The translations under genes were made by a program, and so were the position numbers. Below, piece after piece: positions 33,757 through 42,268 of a stretch of 51,714 bases of DNA (its first letter is position 1; each line of letters opens with the position of its first letter). The notes beneath the pieces are model-generated. The model worked only from the letters and a program-made list of their open reading frames with translations. It did no database searches and was not told the DNA's origin. This stretch comes from Clostridia bacterium. Lineage in GTDB: Bacteria > Bacillota > Clostridia > Oscillospirales > Acutalibacteraceae. The stretch is from contig JAFYVE010000016.1 in assembly GCA_017549285.1 (NCBI GenBank), positions 1 to 51,714 of the forward strand, in the 5' to 3' direction.

Positions 33757-33785
33757 TTGACAATGTAAAACCATTGTGATATTAT
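33757..33785 (+). promoter_or_regulatory. Promoter of rplM-rpsI
   Basis: TTGACA at 33757-33762 and TATTAT at 33780-33785 with a 17-nt spacer. Start of transcription would fall at the base of the leader hairpin. Confidence 0.8.
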
Positions 33786-33828
33786 AATCAAGCGCACCAA
33801 GGCAAAACGGTGTGCTTGATTTTTGTTT
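33786..33828 (+). promoter_or_regulatory. L13-type ribosomal protein leader with terminator-like hairpin
   Basis: AATCAAGCGCACC pairs with GGTGTGCTTGATT around a 10-nt loop AAGGCAAAAC and is followed by TTTTGTTT. It begins right at the predicted transcription start and ends about 40 nt before rplM. L13 leaders of low-GC Gram-positives are short 5' hairpins used for autoregulation; the match to that family is by position and shape only. Confidence 0.6.
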
Positions 33829-33861
33829 ATAAAAATATCAAATATATCGGAGGTAAAAACT

Positions 33862-34290
33862 ATGTCAACTTATATGCCCAAAGTCGCTGACATCAAGCGT
33901 GACTGGTATGTTCTTGACGCAGAAGGCAAAACACTCGGCGCACTCGCTGCTGAAGCTGCTGTTCTTCTCAGAGGTAAGCACAAGCCCACTTTCGCATATC
34001 ACGAAGATTGCGGTGATAACGTTATCGTTATCAATGCTGAAAAGGTTGTTCTTACAGGTAAGAAACTCGATCAGAAAATGTATTATCATCACACAGGCTA
34101 CATCGGCAACATGAAAGAAGTTAAGTACTCAACTCTTATCAAAGAGAAGCCTTGCTTCGTTGTTGAAAAGGCTATCAAGGGTATGCTTCCTGCTAACTCA
34201 CTCGGCAGAAAGGCATTCACAAGACTTCACGTTTACGCAGGTGCAGAGCACAAGCATGCAGCTCAGCAGCCCGTAGCAAGAGAATTCTAA
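33862..34290 (+). CDS. rplM: 50S ribosomal protein L13
   Basis: 142 residues from the ATG at 33862 behind CGGAGG; a longer frame starts inside the leader. [42 protein letters not shown] and [13 protein letters not shown] are L13 motifs. L13 is an early 50S assembly protein. It is followed by rpsI after 19 nt, the universal pair. Confidence 0.98.
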   Translation: MSTYMPKVADIKRDWYVLDAEGKTLGALAAEAAVLLRGKHKPTFAYHEDCGDNVIVINAEKVVLTGKKLDQKMYYHHTGYIGNMKEVKYSTLIKEKPCFVVEKAIKGMLPANSLGRKAFTRLHVYAGAEHKHAAQQPVAREF

Positions 34291-34309
34291 GAAAGGGAGG
34301 CAAATTTAA

Positions 34310-34705
34310 ATGTACGAAAGCAATTACTACTACGGTACAGGTAGAAGAAAAAGTTCAGTAGCTCGTGTTCGTGTATATCCCGGCACAGGCAAAATCACAA
34401 TCAACGACAGAGATATCGACAACTATTTCGGTCTTGAAACCCTCAAGCTCATCGTTCGTCAGCCTCTCGCTCTCACAGGCACAACAGAGAAGTTCGACAT
34501 CGTTGTAAGAGTTGCAGGCGGCGGCGTTACAGGTCAGGCTGGTGCTATCCGTCACGGTCTTTCAAGAGCTCTTCTTCAGTTCGACGAAAACCTTCGTCCC
34601 GCTCTCAAGAAGGCTGGTTTCCTTACAAGAGACCCCAGAATGAAGGAAAGAAAGAAATACGGTCTCAAGGGCGCTCGTCGTGCACCCCAGTTCTCAAAGA
34701 GATAA
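34310..34705 (+). CDS. rpsI: 30S ribosomal protein S9
   Basis: 131 residues. [15 protein letters not shown] at the start, [14 protein letters not shown] in the middle and the basic tail ending [11 protein letters not shown], which reaches the P-site tRNA in the ribosome. It is co-transcribed with rplM and ends at a terminator at 34724. Confidence 0.98.
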   Translation: MYESNYYYGTGRRKSSVARVRVYPGTGKITINDRDIDNYFGLETLKLIVRQPLALTGTTEKFDIVVRVAGGGVTGQAGAIRHGLSRALLQFDENLRPALKKAGFLTRDPRMKERKKYGLKGARRAPQFSKR

Positions 34706-34723
34706 TTTCTTTATCGCAATTTT

Positions 34724-34755
34724 CAGCTCTCACTTTTGTGGGGGCTGTTTTTTTA
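34724..34755 (+). terminator. Terminator of rplM-rpsI
   Basis: CAGCTCTCAC and GTGGGGGCTG form a 10-bp stem with two G-T pairs around TTTT, followed by seven T. Confidence 0.85.
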
Positions 34756-34803
34756 TATAAATAAATATTTAAAAAATATTTACATAAAAAGATAGTATTG
34801 CTA

Positions 34804-34832
34804 TTGCATTTTTTATGCAGTGATGTTATAAT
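34804..34832 (+). promoter_or_regulatory. Promoter of the ceramidase-like gene
   Basis: TTGCAT at 34804-34809 and TATAAT at 34827-34832, 17-nt spacer. Confidence 0.75.
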
Positions 34833-34874
34833 CTGACTGTATAATTATATTTTAAAGTCAGGTTGTGATTTAAA

Positions 34875-36599
34875 ATGAAAAAAAGAACAAAGGTATTTTT
34901 TGCTCTCTTACTCAGCCTTACACTTGTTTTCACAGGTGTGACAGGTGCATCAGCAGCTTCAGTTGCTGAGGAAGTAGCAGACCAGCCCTTTATGGCAGGC
35001 GTTGCAGACAAACTCAACACAGTGTTCAACAAGGTTGTTGACGGTCTTCTTAACTTCATCGTTAAGCTTTTCCCGCCCACATACCTTATCGAAACAACTG
35101 ATAACTACACTCAGCCCACATTTATGGAAGGTCACGATGAATTCCTTGATGAACCCGCTGAAGAAGCACAGTGGAGCCTCGGTTATGCTCAGGCATCAAT
35201 CGTTCCCGATGACTTTGACGAAATCAAGTACTACAAGGGCGGCTACGATGTAAGCCACAAACTTGAAGAAATGATTGACGATCTCAAGGTCAGAGTTGTT
35301 GTGCTTGATGACGGTTCAGGCAGAGGTTCAGTTGCTATTGCAGCTATCGACTGTCTTGGTCTTGCAAATGCTGACGTTGCTCTCATCAGAGATGCTCTTG
35401 CAGATTATGCAGCTGAAAACAACATCGTAAGTATCAATGTTTCTGCAACTCATGTTCACAGCGGTATTGATACACAGGGTATCTACACAGATACAGTCAA
35501 CAAGATTCTCACTAACATTGTTCAGGCATTCGTAGGCGGCAAGAACCTTGCTCCCGCTATCGACAACGAATTCCGTCAGCTCATCATTGACAAGACTGCA
35601 GAATGTGTTAAGAGTGCATACGAATCAATGACAACAGGTACACTTACATACGCTACAACAAATGCAGCAGAATATGTCCGTGACCGTACAGAACCCGACA
35701 TTATGATGGAAGACCTCTACAGATTTATGTTTACTCCCGATGACGGTTCACAGGGCACAATCATCACAAACTTCGGTGTTCATCCCGAAACAATCGGCTT
35801 CGGCACAAAAGTAGGTACATCAGACTTCGTTTACTACACAGAACAGCTTATCAACAAACACGGCTACAACTTCATCTTCCTTCAGGGCGCTGTTGGTACA
35901 TACACAGAAGATCAGGGCTCATCAAGTGACGGTCTTGAGCTTGACAGAATTGAAGCTACAATCCGTTACGGTGAAGAACTCGGTTACATCCTTCTCGGTA
36001 TGACAATGACTCCCGACGAAAGACTTGCAACACTTGTTGACGCTGAAAGAGAAGCTATCGCAGAGGGTAACGAAGAATATACTCCCTGGTACACAAGAGA
36101 AACAGTTACAGAAAGAGTAGTTGCTCCCATCCTCAACGTTGCTCATAACGAATATCTTGCTCCCGTTGACAACGGTGTTTATGAACTCCTCGGTAAGCTT
36201 TCAGCTGCTAACAACAAGATGGTATATGACAAGAACGGTCAGTTCTATGCTGTTACAGAAGTAGGCTATATGGAAATGGGCGACATCAAGATTATCCTTT
36301 GCCCCGGTGAAACATACGCAGAACTCGTTAAGGGTGGCGGAAGTATGGACGAATTCGTTCTTGATTCAGCTTACGAAGTTCTCGGTACAGAAGACGTTAT
36401 CGTATGCGACCTTGTAAACGATGCTCTCGGTTACATTATGCCTGACAACTTCTTCACATATGCTACAATCAGATACAGAGAAGGCGAAGGCCTTATGGGT
36501 ATCACAATCGACAGCAGCTGGGGTCTTACATCACTCGGTGATACAGCAGCATCAAACATCTACGGTGCTATCTATGACCTTGTTGCAGAATGTGAATAA
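34875..36599 (+). CDS. Exported protein resembling the N-terminal domain of neutral/alkaline ceramidase
   Basis: 574 residues with a clear signal peptide (about 1-28, cut near ASAAS). An amphipathic segment (about 45-65) precedes the catalytic-like domain. SATHVHSG near 192-199 corresponds to the Zn-binding HTHSGP-type motif, DCLGL lies upstream, and TNFGVHPETIGFG and FLQGAVG follow in the family order. Ceramidases cut ceramide to sphingosine and fatty acid; many bacterial homologues act on unknown amide or ester lipids. Length is shorter than full ceramidases (about 650-700) and the C-terminal Ig-like domain seems absent. Monocistronic, with its own promoter and terminator. Confidence 0.65.
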   Translation: MKKRTKVFFALLLSLTLVFTGVTGASAASVAEEVADQPFMAGVADKLNTVFNKVVDGLLNFIVKLFPPTYLIETTDNYTQPTFMEGHDEFLDEPAEEAQWSLGYAQASIVPDDFDEIKYYKGGYDVSHKLEEMIDDLKVRVVVLDDGSGRGSVAIAAIDCLGLANADVALIRDALADYAAENNIVSINVSATHVHSGIDTQGIYTDTVNKILTNIVQAFVGGKNLAPAIDNEFRQLIIDKTAECVKSAYESMTTGTLTYATTNAAEYVRDRTEPDIMMEDLYRFMFTPDDGSQGTIITNFGVHPETIGFGTKVGTSDFVYYTEQLINKHGYNFIFLQGAVGTYTEDQGSSSDGLELDRIEATIRYGEELGYILLGMTMTPDERLATLVDAEREAIAEGNEEYTPWYTRETVTERVVAPILNVAHNEYLAPVDNGVYELLGKLSAANNKMVYDKNGQFYAVTEVGYMEMGDIKIILCPGETYAELVKGGGSMDEFVLDSAYEVLGTEDVIVCDLVNDALGYIMPDNFFTYATIRYREGEGLMGITIDSSWGLTSLGDTAASNIYGAIYDLVAECE

Positions 36600-36613
36600 T
36601 CTTTAAAAATTAC

Positions 36614-36654
36614 AAAGACGATGCAAATTTTTTGTATCGTCTTTCTTTTTTTTA
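36614..36654 (+). terminator. Terminator after the ceramidase-like gene
   Basis: AAAGACGAT / ATCGTCTTT stem followed by CTTTTTTTTT. Confidence 0.85.
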
Positions 36655-36683
36655 TTGATTTCGATTTTTTTTTATTATATAAT
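36655..36683 (+). promoter_or_regulatory. Promoter of the MBOAT-SGNH pair
   Basis: TTGATT at 36655-36660 and TATAAT at 36678-36683 with a 17-nt T-rich spacer. Confidence 0.65.
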
Positions 36684-36715
36684 ATAAAGTGAATAAATTT
36701 GTGAATGAGGTCACT

Positions 36716-38218
36716 ATGCAGTTCAATTCTATTCATTTTATGATATTTTTCCCCGTAGTTCTTGCGGTTTATTTTATTGTGCCTAAAAAACTCAGGTACA
36801 TATGGCTTCTTGTGGCAAGTTACTATTTCTATATGAGCTGGAATGCAAAATATGCAATTCTCATAGGTTTTTCAACTATAATAACTTATCTGTGCGGTAT
36901 ATTTATTGATCAGACATCACTCAATGAAGGCAAAACGTGGGAGCGTCTGCGTAAAGGTGTTCTCATAGGCGGAATTGTAATCAATCTTGTTATTCTTTTC
37001 CTGTTCAAATACCTTGATTTTGCAATTGATAACATCAATGAAATCCTTTCGGCTGTAAATATAACGGTTATTGATAATAAATTTGATTTCCTGTTGCCGG
37101 TCGGTATTTCATTCTACACATTCCAGGCTCTGGGGTATGTTATAGACGTCTACAGAAAAGAAATAAAAGCAGAATATAATCCGTTAAGATATGCACTTTT
37201 TGTTTCTTTCTTCCCACAGCTTGTTGCAGGACCTATTGAAAGATCGGCAAATCTTGTAAATCAGCTTAAAAATGTTCACGAAGTCAAGCTCTGGAATTAT
37301 GAAAGAATAATAAAAGGTTTTATGCTTATGATGTGGGGCTTTTTTATGAAGGTTATTGTTGCCGACAGAGCCGCTGCAGTTGCAAACAGTGTTTTTGGAA
37401 ATTATTATGCATCAGGAACATTTGAACTCATTATGGGTGCTGTGTTCTTTGCTGTTCAGATTTACTGTGACTTTGCAAGTTATTCAACAATTGCTCAGGG
37501 TGCTGCTCAGATTATGGGTATCAGACTGATGGATAACTTTGATACACCTTATTTTGCACTTTCAATCAAAGAATTCTGGCGCAGATGGCATATTTCTCTT
37601 TCAACGTGGTTCAGGGATTATCTTTATATCCCCCTCGGCGGTAACAGAAAAGGCAGAACAAGAAAATATGTTAATCTTATGATTGTTTTTCTTGTAAGCG
37701 GTCTGTGGCACGGTGCCGACTGGACTTATATCGTATGGGGCGGTCTTCACGGTGCTTATCAGGTAATCGCTGAACTTCTTCAGCCTTATAAAACTAAGAT
37801 AAACACCAGGCTGAATGTAAAAACAGAAACCTTCACATATAAGCTTTCAAAAATGATAACCACATTTGCTCTCGTATGTTTCTCGTGGATATTCTTCAGA
37901 GCAGACAGTATAAGTGTTGCATTTTCATATATCGGCAGAATGTTCACACAGCTCAATCCGTGGGCGCTGACAAACGGCTCGATATATAGCATCGGTCTTT
38001 CAAGACAGGAAATGAATATTCTTCTCATTTCAATTGCCGTTCTTCTGTTTGTTGATTATATGAAACGTAAAAAGAATGTCCGTTTTGAAAATATAACAGA
38101 TAATGAGAATTTCTGGGTAAGGGGAGCAGTTATTTTTGTTCTTCTCTTTGTTGTAATAGTTTTCGGTGCTTATGGTTACAGTTTTGATGCTCAGGAATTT
38201 ATCTATTTCCAGTTTTAG
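36716..38218 (+). CDS. MBOAT-family membrane-bound O-acyltransferase (AlgI/DltB/PatA-like)
   Basis: 500 residues from the ATG at 36716 (GAGG upstream); MQFNSIHFMIFFPVV is the usual MBOAT start. About 10-12 membrane segments. LLPVGISFYTFQALGYV, FPQLVAGPIERS, FWRRWHISLSTWFRDYLYIPLGGN and the catalytic His in SGLWHGADWTYI are all present. Such proteins carry an acetyl or acyl group across the membrane to a cell-surface polymer. The SGNH/AlgX-like gene follows after 15 nt, forming a two-gene O-acetylation module; the target polymer is unknown. Confidence 0.93.
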   Translation: MQFNSIHFMIFFPVVLAVYFIVPKKLRYIWLLVASYYFYMSWNAKYAILIGFSTIITYLCGIFIDQTSLNEGKTWERLRKGVLIGGIVINLVILFLFKYLDFAIDNINEILSAVNITVIDNKFDFLLPVGISFYTFQALGYVIDVYRKEIKAEYNPLRYALFVSFFPQLVAGPIERSANLVNQLKNVHEVKLWNYERIIKGFMLMMWGFFMKVIVADRAAAVANSVFGNYYASGTFELIMGAVFFAVQIYCDFASYSTIAQGAAQIMGIRLMDNFDTPYFALSIKEFWRRWHISLSTWFRDYLYIPLGGNRKGRTRKYVNLMIVFLVSGLWHGADWTYIVWGGLHGAYQVIAELLQPYKTKINTRLNVKTETFTYKLSKMITTFALVCFSWIFFRADSISVAFSYIGRMFTQLNPWALTNGSIYSIGLSRQEMNILLISIAVLLFVDYMKRKKNVRFENITDNENFWVRGAVIFVLLFVVIVFGAYGYSFDAQEFIYFQF

Positions 38219-38233
38219 GGTGAAACAGATTCA

Positions 38234-39688
38234 ATGAAAAAGAAATTTTTGAAAATAGTGTCGTTTGTGCTCGTGTTTGCTCTGACAATCACAGCATATA
38301 TGTCGGCTCTTGATTTTAAATATCTTGACAGTGTGTTCAAGTTTGATGCGTTTTATGAACTTCCCGAAAACAGCGTTGATGTGCTTGTTCTCGGCTCAAG
38401 TCACGCTTATCAGGGAATTAATACAGCCGTTATGTGGCGTGAATACGGCTATTCCGCATTCAATCTGTGCGGTGCGGCACAGCCTTTATGGAACACGTAT
38501 TACTACCTTGAAGAGGCTTTGAAAACACAGACTCCCAAAGTTATAATACTTGATATTTATTATATGCATTATTCTTCTGAATATAGTGAATCAAGTTTTG
38601 CAATAAAGAATACTTACGGTATGAAGTGGTCTGATAATAAAAAAGAAGCAATTGAAGTAAGCTTTGACCACACAACAACGGGTATTCAGTATTATATTGA
38701 AGCTCTGCAGTATCATTCACGTTATTCTGACCTTAATAAGACAGATTTTTATCCCTATCAGGCAAATAAGGATATGTATGAAAACCATAAGGGATTTTAC
38801 TGCTATTTCAGGAGTGAGGCTCTTAAAGAAAGAGATCTCAGTGGTGTAAAATACTATAATGAAGTAACAGATAAAACAATGTTCTATTACAGAATGATTC
38901 TTGAACTTGCGAAAAGTAAGGGCATACCTGTTATTGTAACTGCAATTCCTTTTGATGCAGAGAATTATCATCAGGGAATTTTCAATACCGTTGAAGCTGC
39001 TACGGTAGGCGTATATGATGTTGCATTCATAAACTTCCTTACAGATTACAAGGCTGCTGCAGGCATTGATTATTCAAAAGATTTTGCCGATAAACAGCAT
39101 CTCAACTTTATGGGTAATACCAAGATTACAAGATTTCTTGGTGATTATATAAAGGCTCATTATGATGTCCCTGATAACCGTGGGAATGAATATTATGAGT
39201 CGTGGGACAAGGATGCACAGGTTTATTATAATCAGCTTGAAAACTATCAGGCAACACATAAACAGAATATCACTGATTATGTTTCGGTAGTATCAAATCC
39301 CCGTTATACAACAGTTGTAACACTTGCAACAGCCGATACAAAAAAATTATCAATATGTAAGCCTCTTCTCAACCTCATTGCTCCTGAATTCAAGGGGAAA
39401 ACGGGTGTGTGGATAATTGAGAATAACGAAATTGTTTATTTCAGGGAAGGGCTTGAACACGGTTTTTCAAAATCATATACACTTGGCAGAACTGACGGTG
39501 TGCTTGTGAAATCCGTTGATAAAGTTTTTGAAGACGGAACACCCATTACGGTAAATGAAGTTTATTTCAATAAACAGAAAAAATCATCGATAGATCACGG
39601 TGTGAATATTCTTGTTTACGATAACTTCACTCAGTCAATTGTTGATGCGGTATATATTGACTTTGATACAGGTAAATTCAAAAGATAA
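38234..39688 (+). CDS. SGNH/AlgX-like exported acetyltransferase partner of the MBOAT protein
   Basis: 484 residues with one N-terminal membrane segment (about 7-27) and an external domain. VLVLGSSHAYQGINT (Ser about 56) is the SGNH block I, and DKQHLNFMG near 285-293 carries the Asp-His pair of block V. In AlgI-AlgX/AlgJ-type pairs this enzyme moves the acetyl group from the membrane protein to the polysaccharide or teichoic polymer. The C-terminal third (about 340-484) is not recognised. It ends at a strong bidirectional terminator. Confidence 0.8.
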   Translation: MKKKFLKIVSFVLVFALTITAYMSALDFKYLDSVFKFDAFYELPENSVDVLVLGSSHAYQGINTAVMWREYGYSAFNLCGAAQPLWNTYYYLEEALKTQTPKVIILDIYYMHYSSEYSESSFAIKNTYGMKWSDNKKEAIEVSFDHTTTGIQYYIEALQYHSRYSDLNKTDFYPYQANKDMYENHKGFYCYFRSEALKERDLSGVKYYNEVTDKTMFYYRMILELAKSKGIPVIVTAIPFDAENYHQGIFNTVEAATVGVYDVAFINFLTDYKAAAGIDYSKDFADKQHLNFMGNTKITRFLGDYIKAHYDVPDNRGNEYYESWDKDAQVYYNQLENYQATHKQNITDYVSVVSNPRYTTVVTLATADTKKLSICKPLLNLIAPEFKGKTGVWIIENNEIVYFREGLEHGFSKSYTLGRTDGVLVKSVDKVFEDGTPITVNEVYFNKQKKSSIDHGVNILVYDNFTQSIVDAVYIDFDTGKFKR

Positions 39689-39690
39689 AA

Positions 39691-39722
39691 AAACTACCCG
39701 ATTTTTTCGGGTAGCTTTTTTT
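39691..39722. terminator. Bidirectional terminator between the SGNH and PfkB genes
   Basis: AAACTACCCG / CGGGTAGCTT stem around TTTTTT, with T-tracts in both directions; the genes are convergent. Confidence 0.9.
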
Positions 39723-39733
39723 GTGTCGGATTA

Positions 39734-40624
39734 TTATTTATAAAATTCATCAATATACTTCTCAACATCTTCTCTCGTGCCTCTGAAAGGTCCGGGAGTT
39801 TCCATTTTGAGTGAAACTGTTGCTGTTGCGTAAAGAAGTGAATGCTCCATATCGTGGGTGAGTCTTTCGTTGATATATGCTGCGAAAGTTGTGTCTCCTC
39901 TGCCTGTTCTGCCGCTTAAGTTTCTTGCTTTAATCGGGCAGGAACAGAACTTTTCACCGTCGTAGGCGATAACTTCTGTATTGTGTGTTATAACAACTTC
40001 TTTTGCACCCCAGGAATAAAGAACCTTTGCAGCTTCATATCTGTCCTCAAGCCCTGTGAGAATTTCAGCTTCTGCAGCATCAGTTTTGAGGAAGTCAATG
40101 TAGGGGAGCATTTCTTTTTTGTCTGCCCAATCTTCAAAATGCATTGTTCCGCCTTCATTTTCATCAACGTGACGCAGACATGCCTGAACATCAACTGCAA
40201 TTTTTCCTCTCTTTGATGTTTCTTTTATAAGCTCATTGGGGAAGTCACCGTAAACCAGCCCGGCAAAATGGAAAATATCCGCAGTTACGTCATCGGGAAT
40301 ATCTGATGCAATAAACGGTGTTCCGATGCTTGTGCAAACACATTTTCTGCGTTCTTTGTCGGGTGTGAAATACTGATTATACATATTTGATGAGCTTTCA
40401 CAATCAAGACAGAGAAGGTTTTCACTCGGAACCGTGAATGCTTCAAGACGGCCCTGATCTTTTTTTGCAACCTTTGTGAGGGCAAGTACATTATGACCTA
40501 AAGCGTAAGCAGATGCTGAAGAAAAAATAACGGCACCGCCGGGGCTTCTTATTTCATTTCCGAGGTGGTCAACATTTCTGTCCATTGTAATATGACCGAT
40601 AATAACTGATGAATAGTGTTTCAT
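39734..40624 (-). CDS. PfkB-family (ribokinase-like) carbohydrate kinase
   Basis: 296 residues. IIGHITMDRNVDHLGNE and SPGGAVIFSS (the GG motif near 29) start the ribokinase fold; FLKTDAAEAEILTG is the central helix and GRTGRGDTTFAAY the second signature. The usual GAGD anion hole reads GRGD here, with the catalytic Asp kept. Substrate may be a sugar, inositol or nucleoside and cannot be told from sequence. The gene is alone, between convergent and divergent units; start at 40624 lacks a strong GGAGG (GGAGATACTG is nearby). Confidence 0.85.
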   Translation of the reverse strand: MKHYSSVIIGHITMDRNVDHLGNEIRSPGGAVIFSSASAYALGHNVLALTKVAKKDQGRLEAFTVPSENLLCLDCESSSNMYNQYFTPDKERRKCVCTSIGTPFIASDIPDDVTADIFHFAGLVYGDFPNELIKETSKRGKIAVDVQACLRHVDENEGGTMHFEDWADKKEMLPYIDFLKTDAAEAEILTGLEDRYEAAKVLYSWGAKEVVITHNTEVIAYDGEKFCSCPIKARNLSGRTGRGDTTFAAYINERLTHDMEHSLLYATATVSLKMETPGPFRGTREDVEKYIDEFYK

Positions 40625-40706
40625 TGCAGTATCTCCTGTATCAATTTATTATATTCTTATTATATACCATCTGAAATGATTAAACAAGTGTATAAAAGAA
40701 AAAAAA

Positions 40707-40733
40707 GACACACCGGAAGGTGTGCCATTTTTT
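40707..40733. terminator. Terminator hairpin between the zinc-ribbon gene and PfkB
   Basis: ACACC / GGTGT-centred stem (CACACC and GGTGTG) with T-tracts on both strands. It ends the leftward zinc-ribbon transcript. Confidence 0.75.
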
Positions 40734-40757
40734 ATTCAAGATTAAGTATATGTAAAC

Positions 40758-41042
40758 TTATTCTTCTGCAGCTGCCTTTGACTTTTCAAAGCAAGCACTG
40801 CAAAGAACGCCTCTGTCGCTCTTGGGCTCAAAGGGAACCTTTGCTTCACCGCCGCATTCTCTGCAAACTGCAGTATAGAATTTGCGCTCGCCGTTTCTGC
40901 TTGCCTTACGTGCCTGACGGCAGTCTCTGCAGCGCTGAGGCTCATTTTCAAAGCCTTTTTCTGCGTAAAATTCCTGCTCACTTGCTGAGAAAAGGAATTC
41001 TTTCCCGCAATCTTTGCAGACGAGTGTTTTGTCTTCGTACAT
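40758..41042 (-). CDS. Small zinc-ribbon protein
   Basis: 94 residues from the ATG at 41042 behind GTGAGG (a start at 41057 is less well placed). Three CxxC pairs: C9/C12, C38/C41, C60/C63, and a fourth C81/C84, so probably two zinc sites. This is the probable zinc-ribbon family with a YEDKTLVCKDCGKEF start, widespread in Clostridia and of unknown function, perhaps ribosome- or RNA-associated. It is downstream of the sigma-factor gene on the same strand with an 87-nt gap. Confidence 0.8.
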   Translation of the reverse strand: MYEDKTLVCKDCGKEFLFSASEQEFYAEKGFENEPQRCRDCRQARKASRNGERKFYTAVCRECGGEAKVPFEPKSDRGVLCSACFEKSKAAAEE

Positions 41043-41129
41043 AAATTGGTACCTCACTTTAATTTTTTTGCCGATATACGCTGAATCGGAAATACCGACA
41101 TTTATAACTACCGTCTTTGACGGGATAGT

Positions 41130-41714
41130 TCATTTTCTGAAAGCTTTTTTAAGCTTGATTTTTGCCCTGCAGAGAGCATTATCAACAGATTTTTCGTTGA
41201 TACCAAGCTTTTCGGCTGTTTCATTGTAGCCAAAACCGGAGAGGTAGCAAAGAAAGACATCTCGTTCCGCCGCGGAAAGCTGTTCCATAAAGTTGCTTAC
41301 AGCATAAAGATATTGCTCATTATCAATATAATCTTCTTCAGGTGAACTGACGCAGGGGAGTGATGTTTCTGTCAGTTCAACACTGTTATTCAGCGGAATA
41401 TTCTTTTTGCTTTTTGAATTCCGCCATACGGAATTGATTCTGTTTCTTATGCACGTTTCAGCATATGATGAAAATGAAGTGTTCATTTCATCATTATATG
41501 ATTTAACGGCATTCAGAAGACCGATCATTCCTTCCTGAAACCAGTCATCAGGAGTAAACGCAGCAGCATAATATGAACTGACGATACTGAGCACCTTGCC
41601 CGAATATCGTTCTTCGATTTCGGTAAAAGCTTTTTCCGAACCGTTTTTTAACATAGCCAGAAGCTGTTTATCAGTAAAAGAACCGTAATCAGCATAATTT
41701 TCGGAATCAGCCAT
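41130..41714 (-). CDS. Sigma-70 family RNA polymerase sigma factor, SigH-like
   Basis: 194 residues. Region 2 (about 25-95): DDWFQEGMIGLLNAVKSYN is the core-binding and -10 part, FSSYAETCIRNRIN follows. Region 4 (about 140-190): LSAAERDVFLCYLSGFGYNETAEKLGINEKSVDNALCRAKIKLKK, with the helix-turn-helix at ETAEKLGINEKSVDNAL. The order resembles SigH/Spo0H-type factors rather than ECF factors, but it is divergent. Good promoter upstream. It may govern competence or stress functions; no anti-sigma gene is adjacent. Confidence 0.85.
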   Translation of the reverse strand: MADSENYADYGSFTDKQLLAMLKNGSEKAFTEIEERYSGKVLSIVSSYYAAAFTPDDWFQEGMIGLLNAVKSYNDEMNTSFSSYAETCIRNRINSVWRNSKSKKNIPLNNSVELTETSLPCVSSPEEDYIDNEQYLYAVSNFMEQLSAAERDVFLCYLSGFGYNETAEKLGINEKSVDNALCRAKIKLKKAFRK

Positions 41715-41750
41715 AAGAAACCTCGTTAATATTATCTTGATACAACTCTA

Positions 41751-41779
41751 AATATAACACAGTTTTTGTGGTTTGTCAA
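41751..41779 (-). promoter_or_regulatory. Promoter of the SigH-like gene
   Basis: Read leftward, TTGACA (41779-41774) and TATATT (41756-41751), 17-nt spacer. Confidence 0.75.
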
Positions 41780-41891
41780 CAATTTTCTTTGTAATATTAA
41801 AAAGGTTTTAGTGAAATGTTAAATAATGTATTCATGATAATCAGGGGGTAAAATAAAAATTCAAAATATTTAAAAAATTTTGAAAATAATG

Positions 41892-41920
41892 TTGCATTTC
41901 GTGTAAGTTTGTGATACAAT
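41892..41920 (+). promoter_or_regulatory. Promoter of rpmE
   Basis: TTGCAT at 41892-41897 and TACAAT at 41915-41920 with a 17-nt spacer. The rest of the 244-nt gap is AT-rich and I see no further element. Confidence 0.75.
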
Positions 41921-41958
41921 GTTTGAGCTATGTAAAAGATTGAAAGAGGTGAATAGTA

Positions 41959-42162
41959 ATGAAAGAGGGTATTCATCCTAATTATAACCAGACAACTGTA
42001 AAGTGCGCTTGCGGTGCTGTATATGAAACAGGTTCATCAAAGGAAAATCTCCACGTTGATATCTGCTCAAAGTGCCATCCGTTCTTCACAGGTAAGCAGA
42101 AGCTTGTTGATACAGGCGGACGTGTTGACAGATTCAAGAAGCGTTATAACCTTGACAAGTAA
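41959..42162 (+). CDS. rpmE: 50S ribosomal protein L31, zinc-binding type
   Basis: 67 residues, ribosome site [19 protein letters not shown] at the start and four cysteines (C16, C18, C36, C39) mark the zinc-containing form (C+), in contrast to the zinc-free paralogue induced on zinc starvation. [18 protein letters not shown] is the conserved C-terminal part. L31 bridges the subunits. A terminator follows at 42179. Confidence 0.97.
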   Translation: MKEGIHPNYNQTTVKCACGAVYETGSSKENLHVDICSKCHPFFTGKQKLVDTGGRVDRFKKRYNLDK

Positions 42163-42178
42163 TTTTGACTTTAAGAAA

Positions 42179-42206
42179 CGGCACTGTTTATCGGTGCCGC
42201 TTTTTG
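42179..42206 (+). terminator. Terminator of rpmE
   Basis: CGGCAC / GTGCCG stem followed by CTTTTTG. Confidence 0.85.
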
Positions 42207-42268
42207 TCGTATGATGAGCACATTTTGTCGCACGTCTTACAGTATGATATGTATAAAGGATGTTGGTT

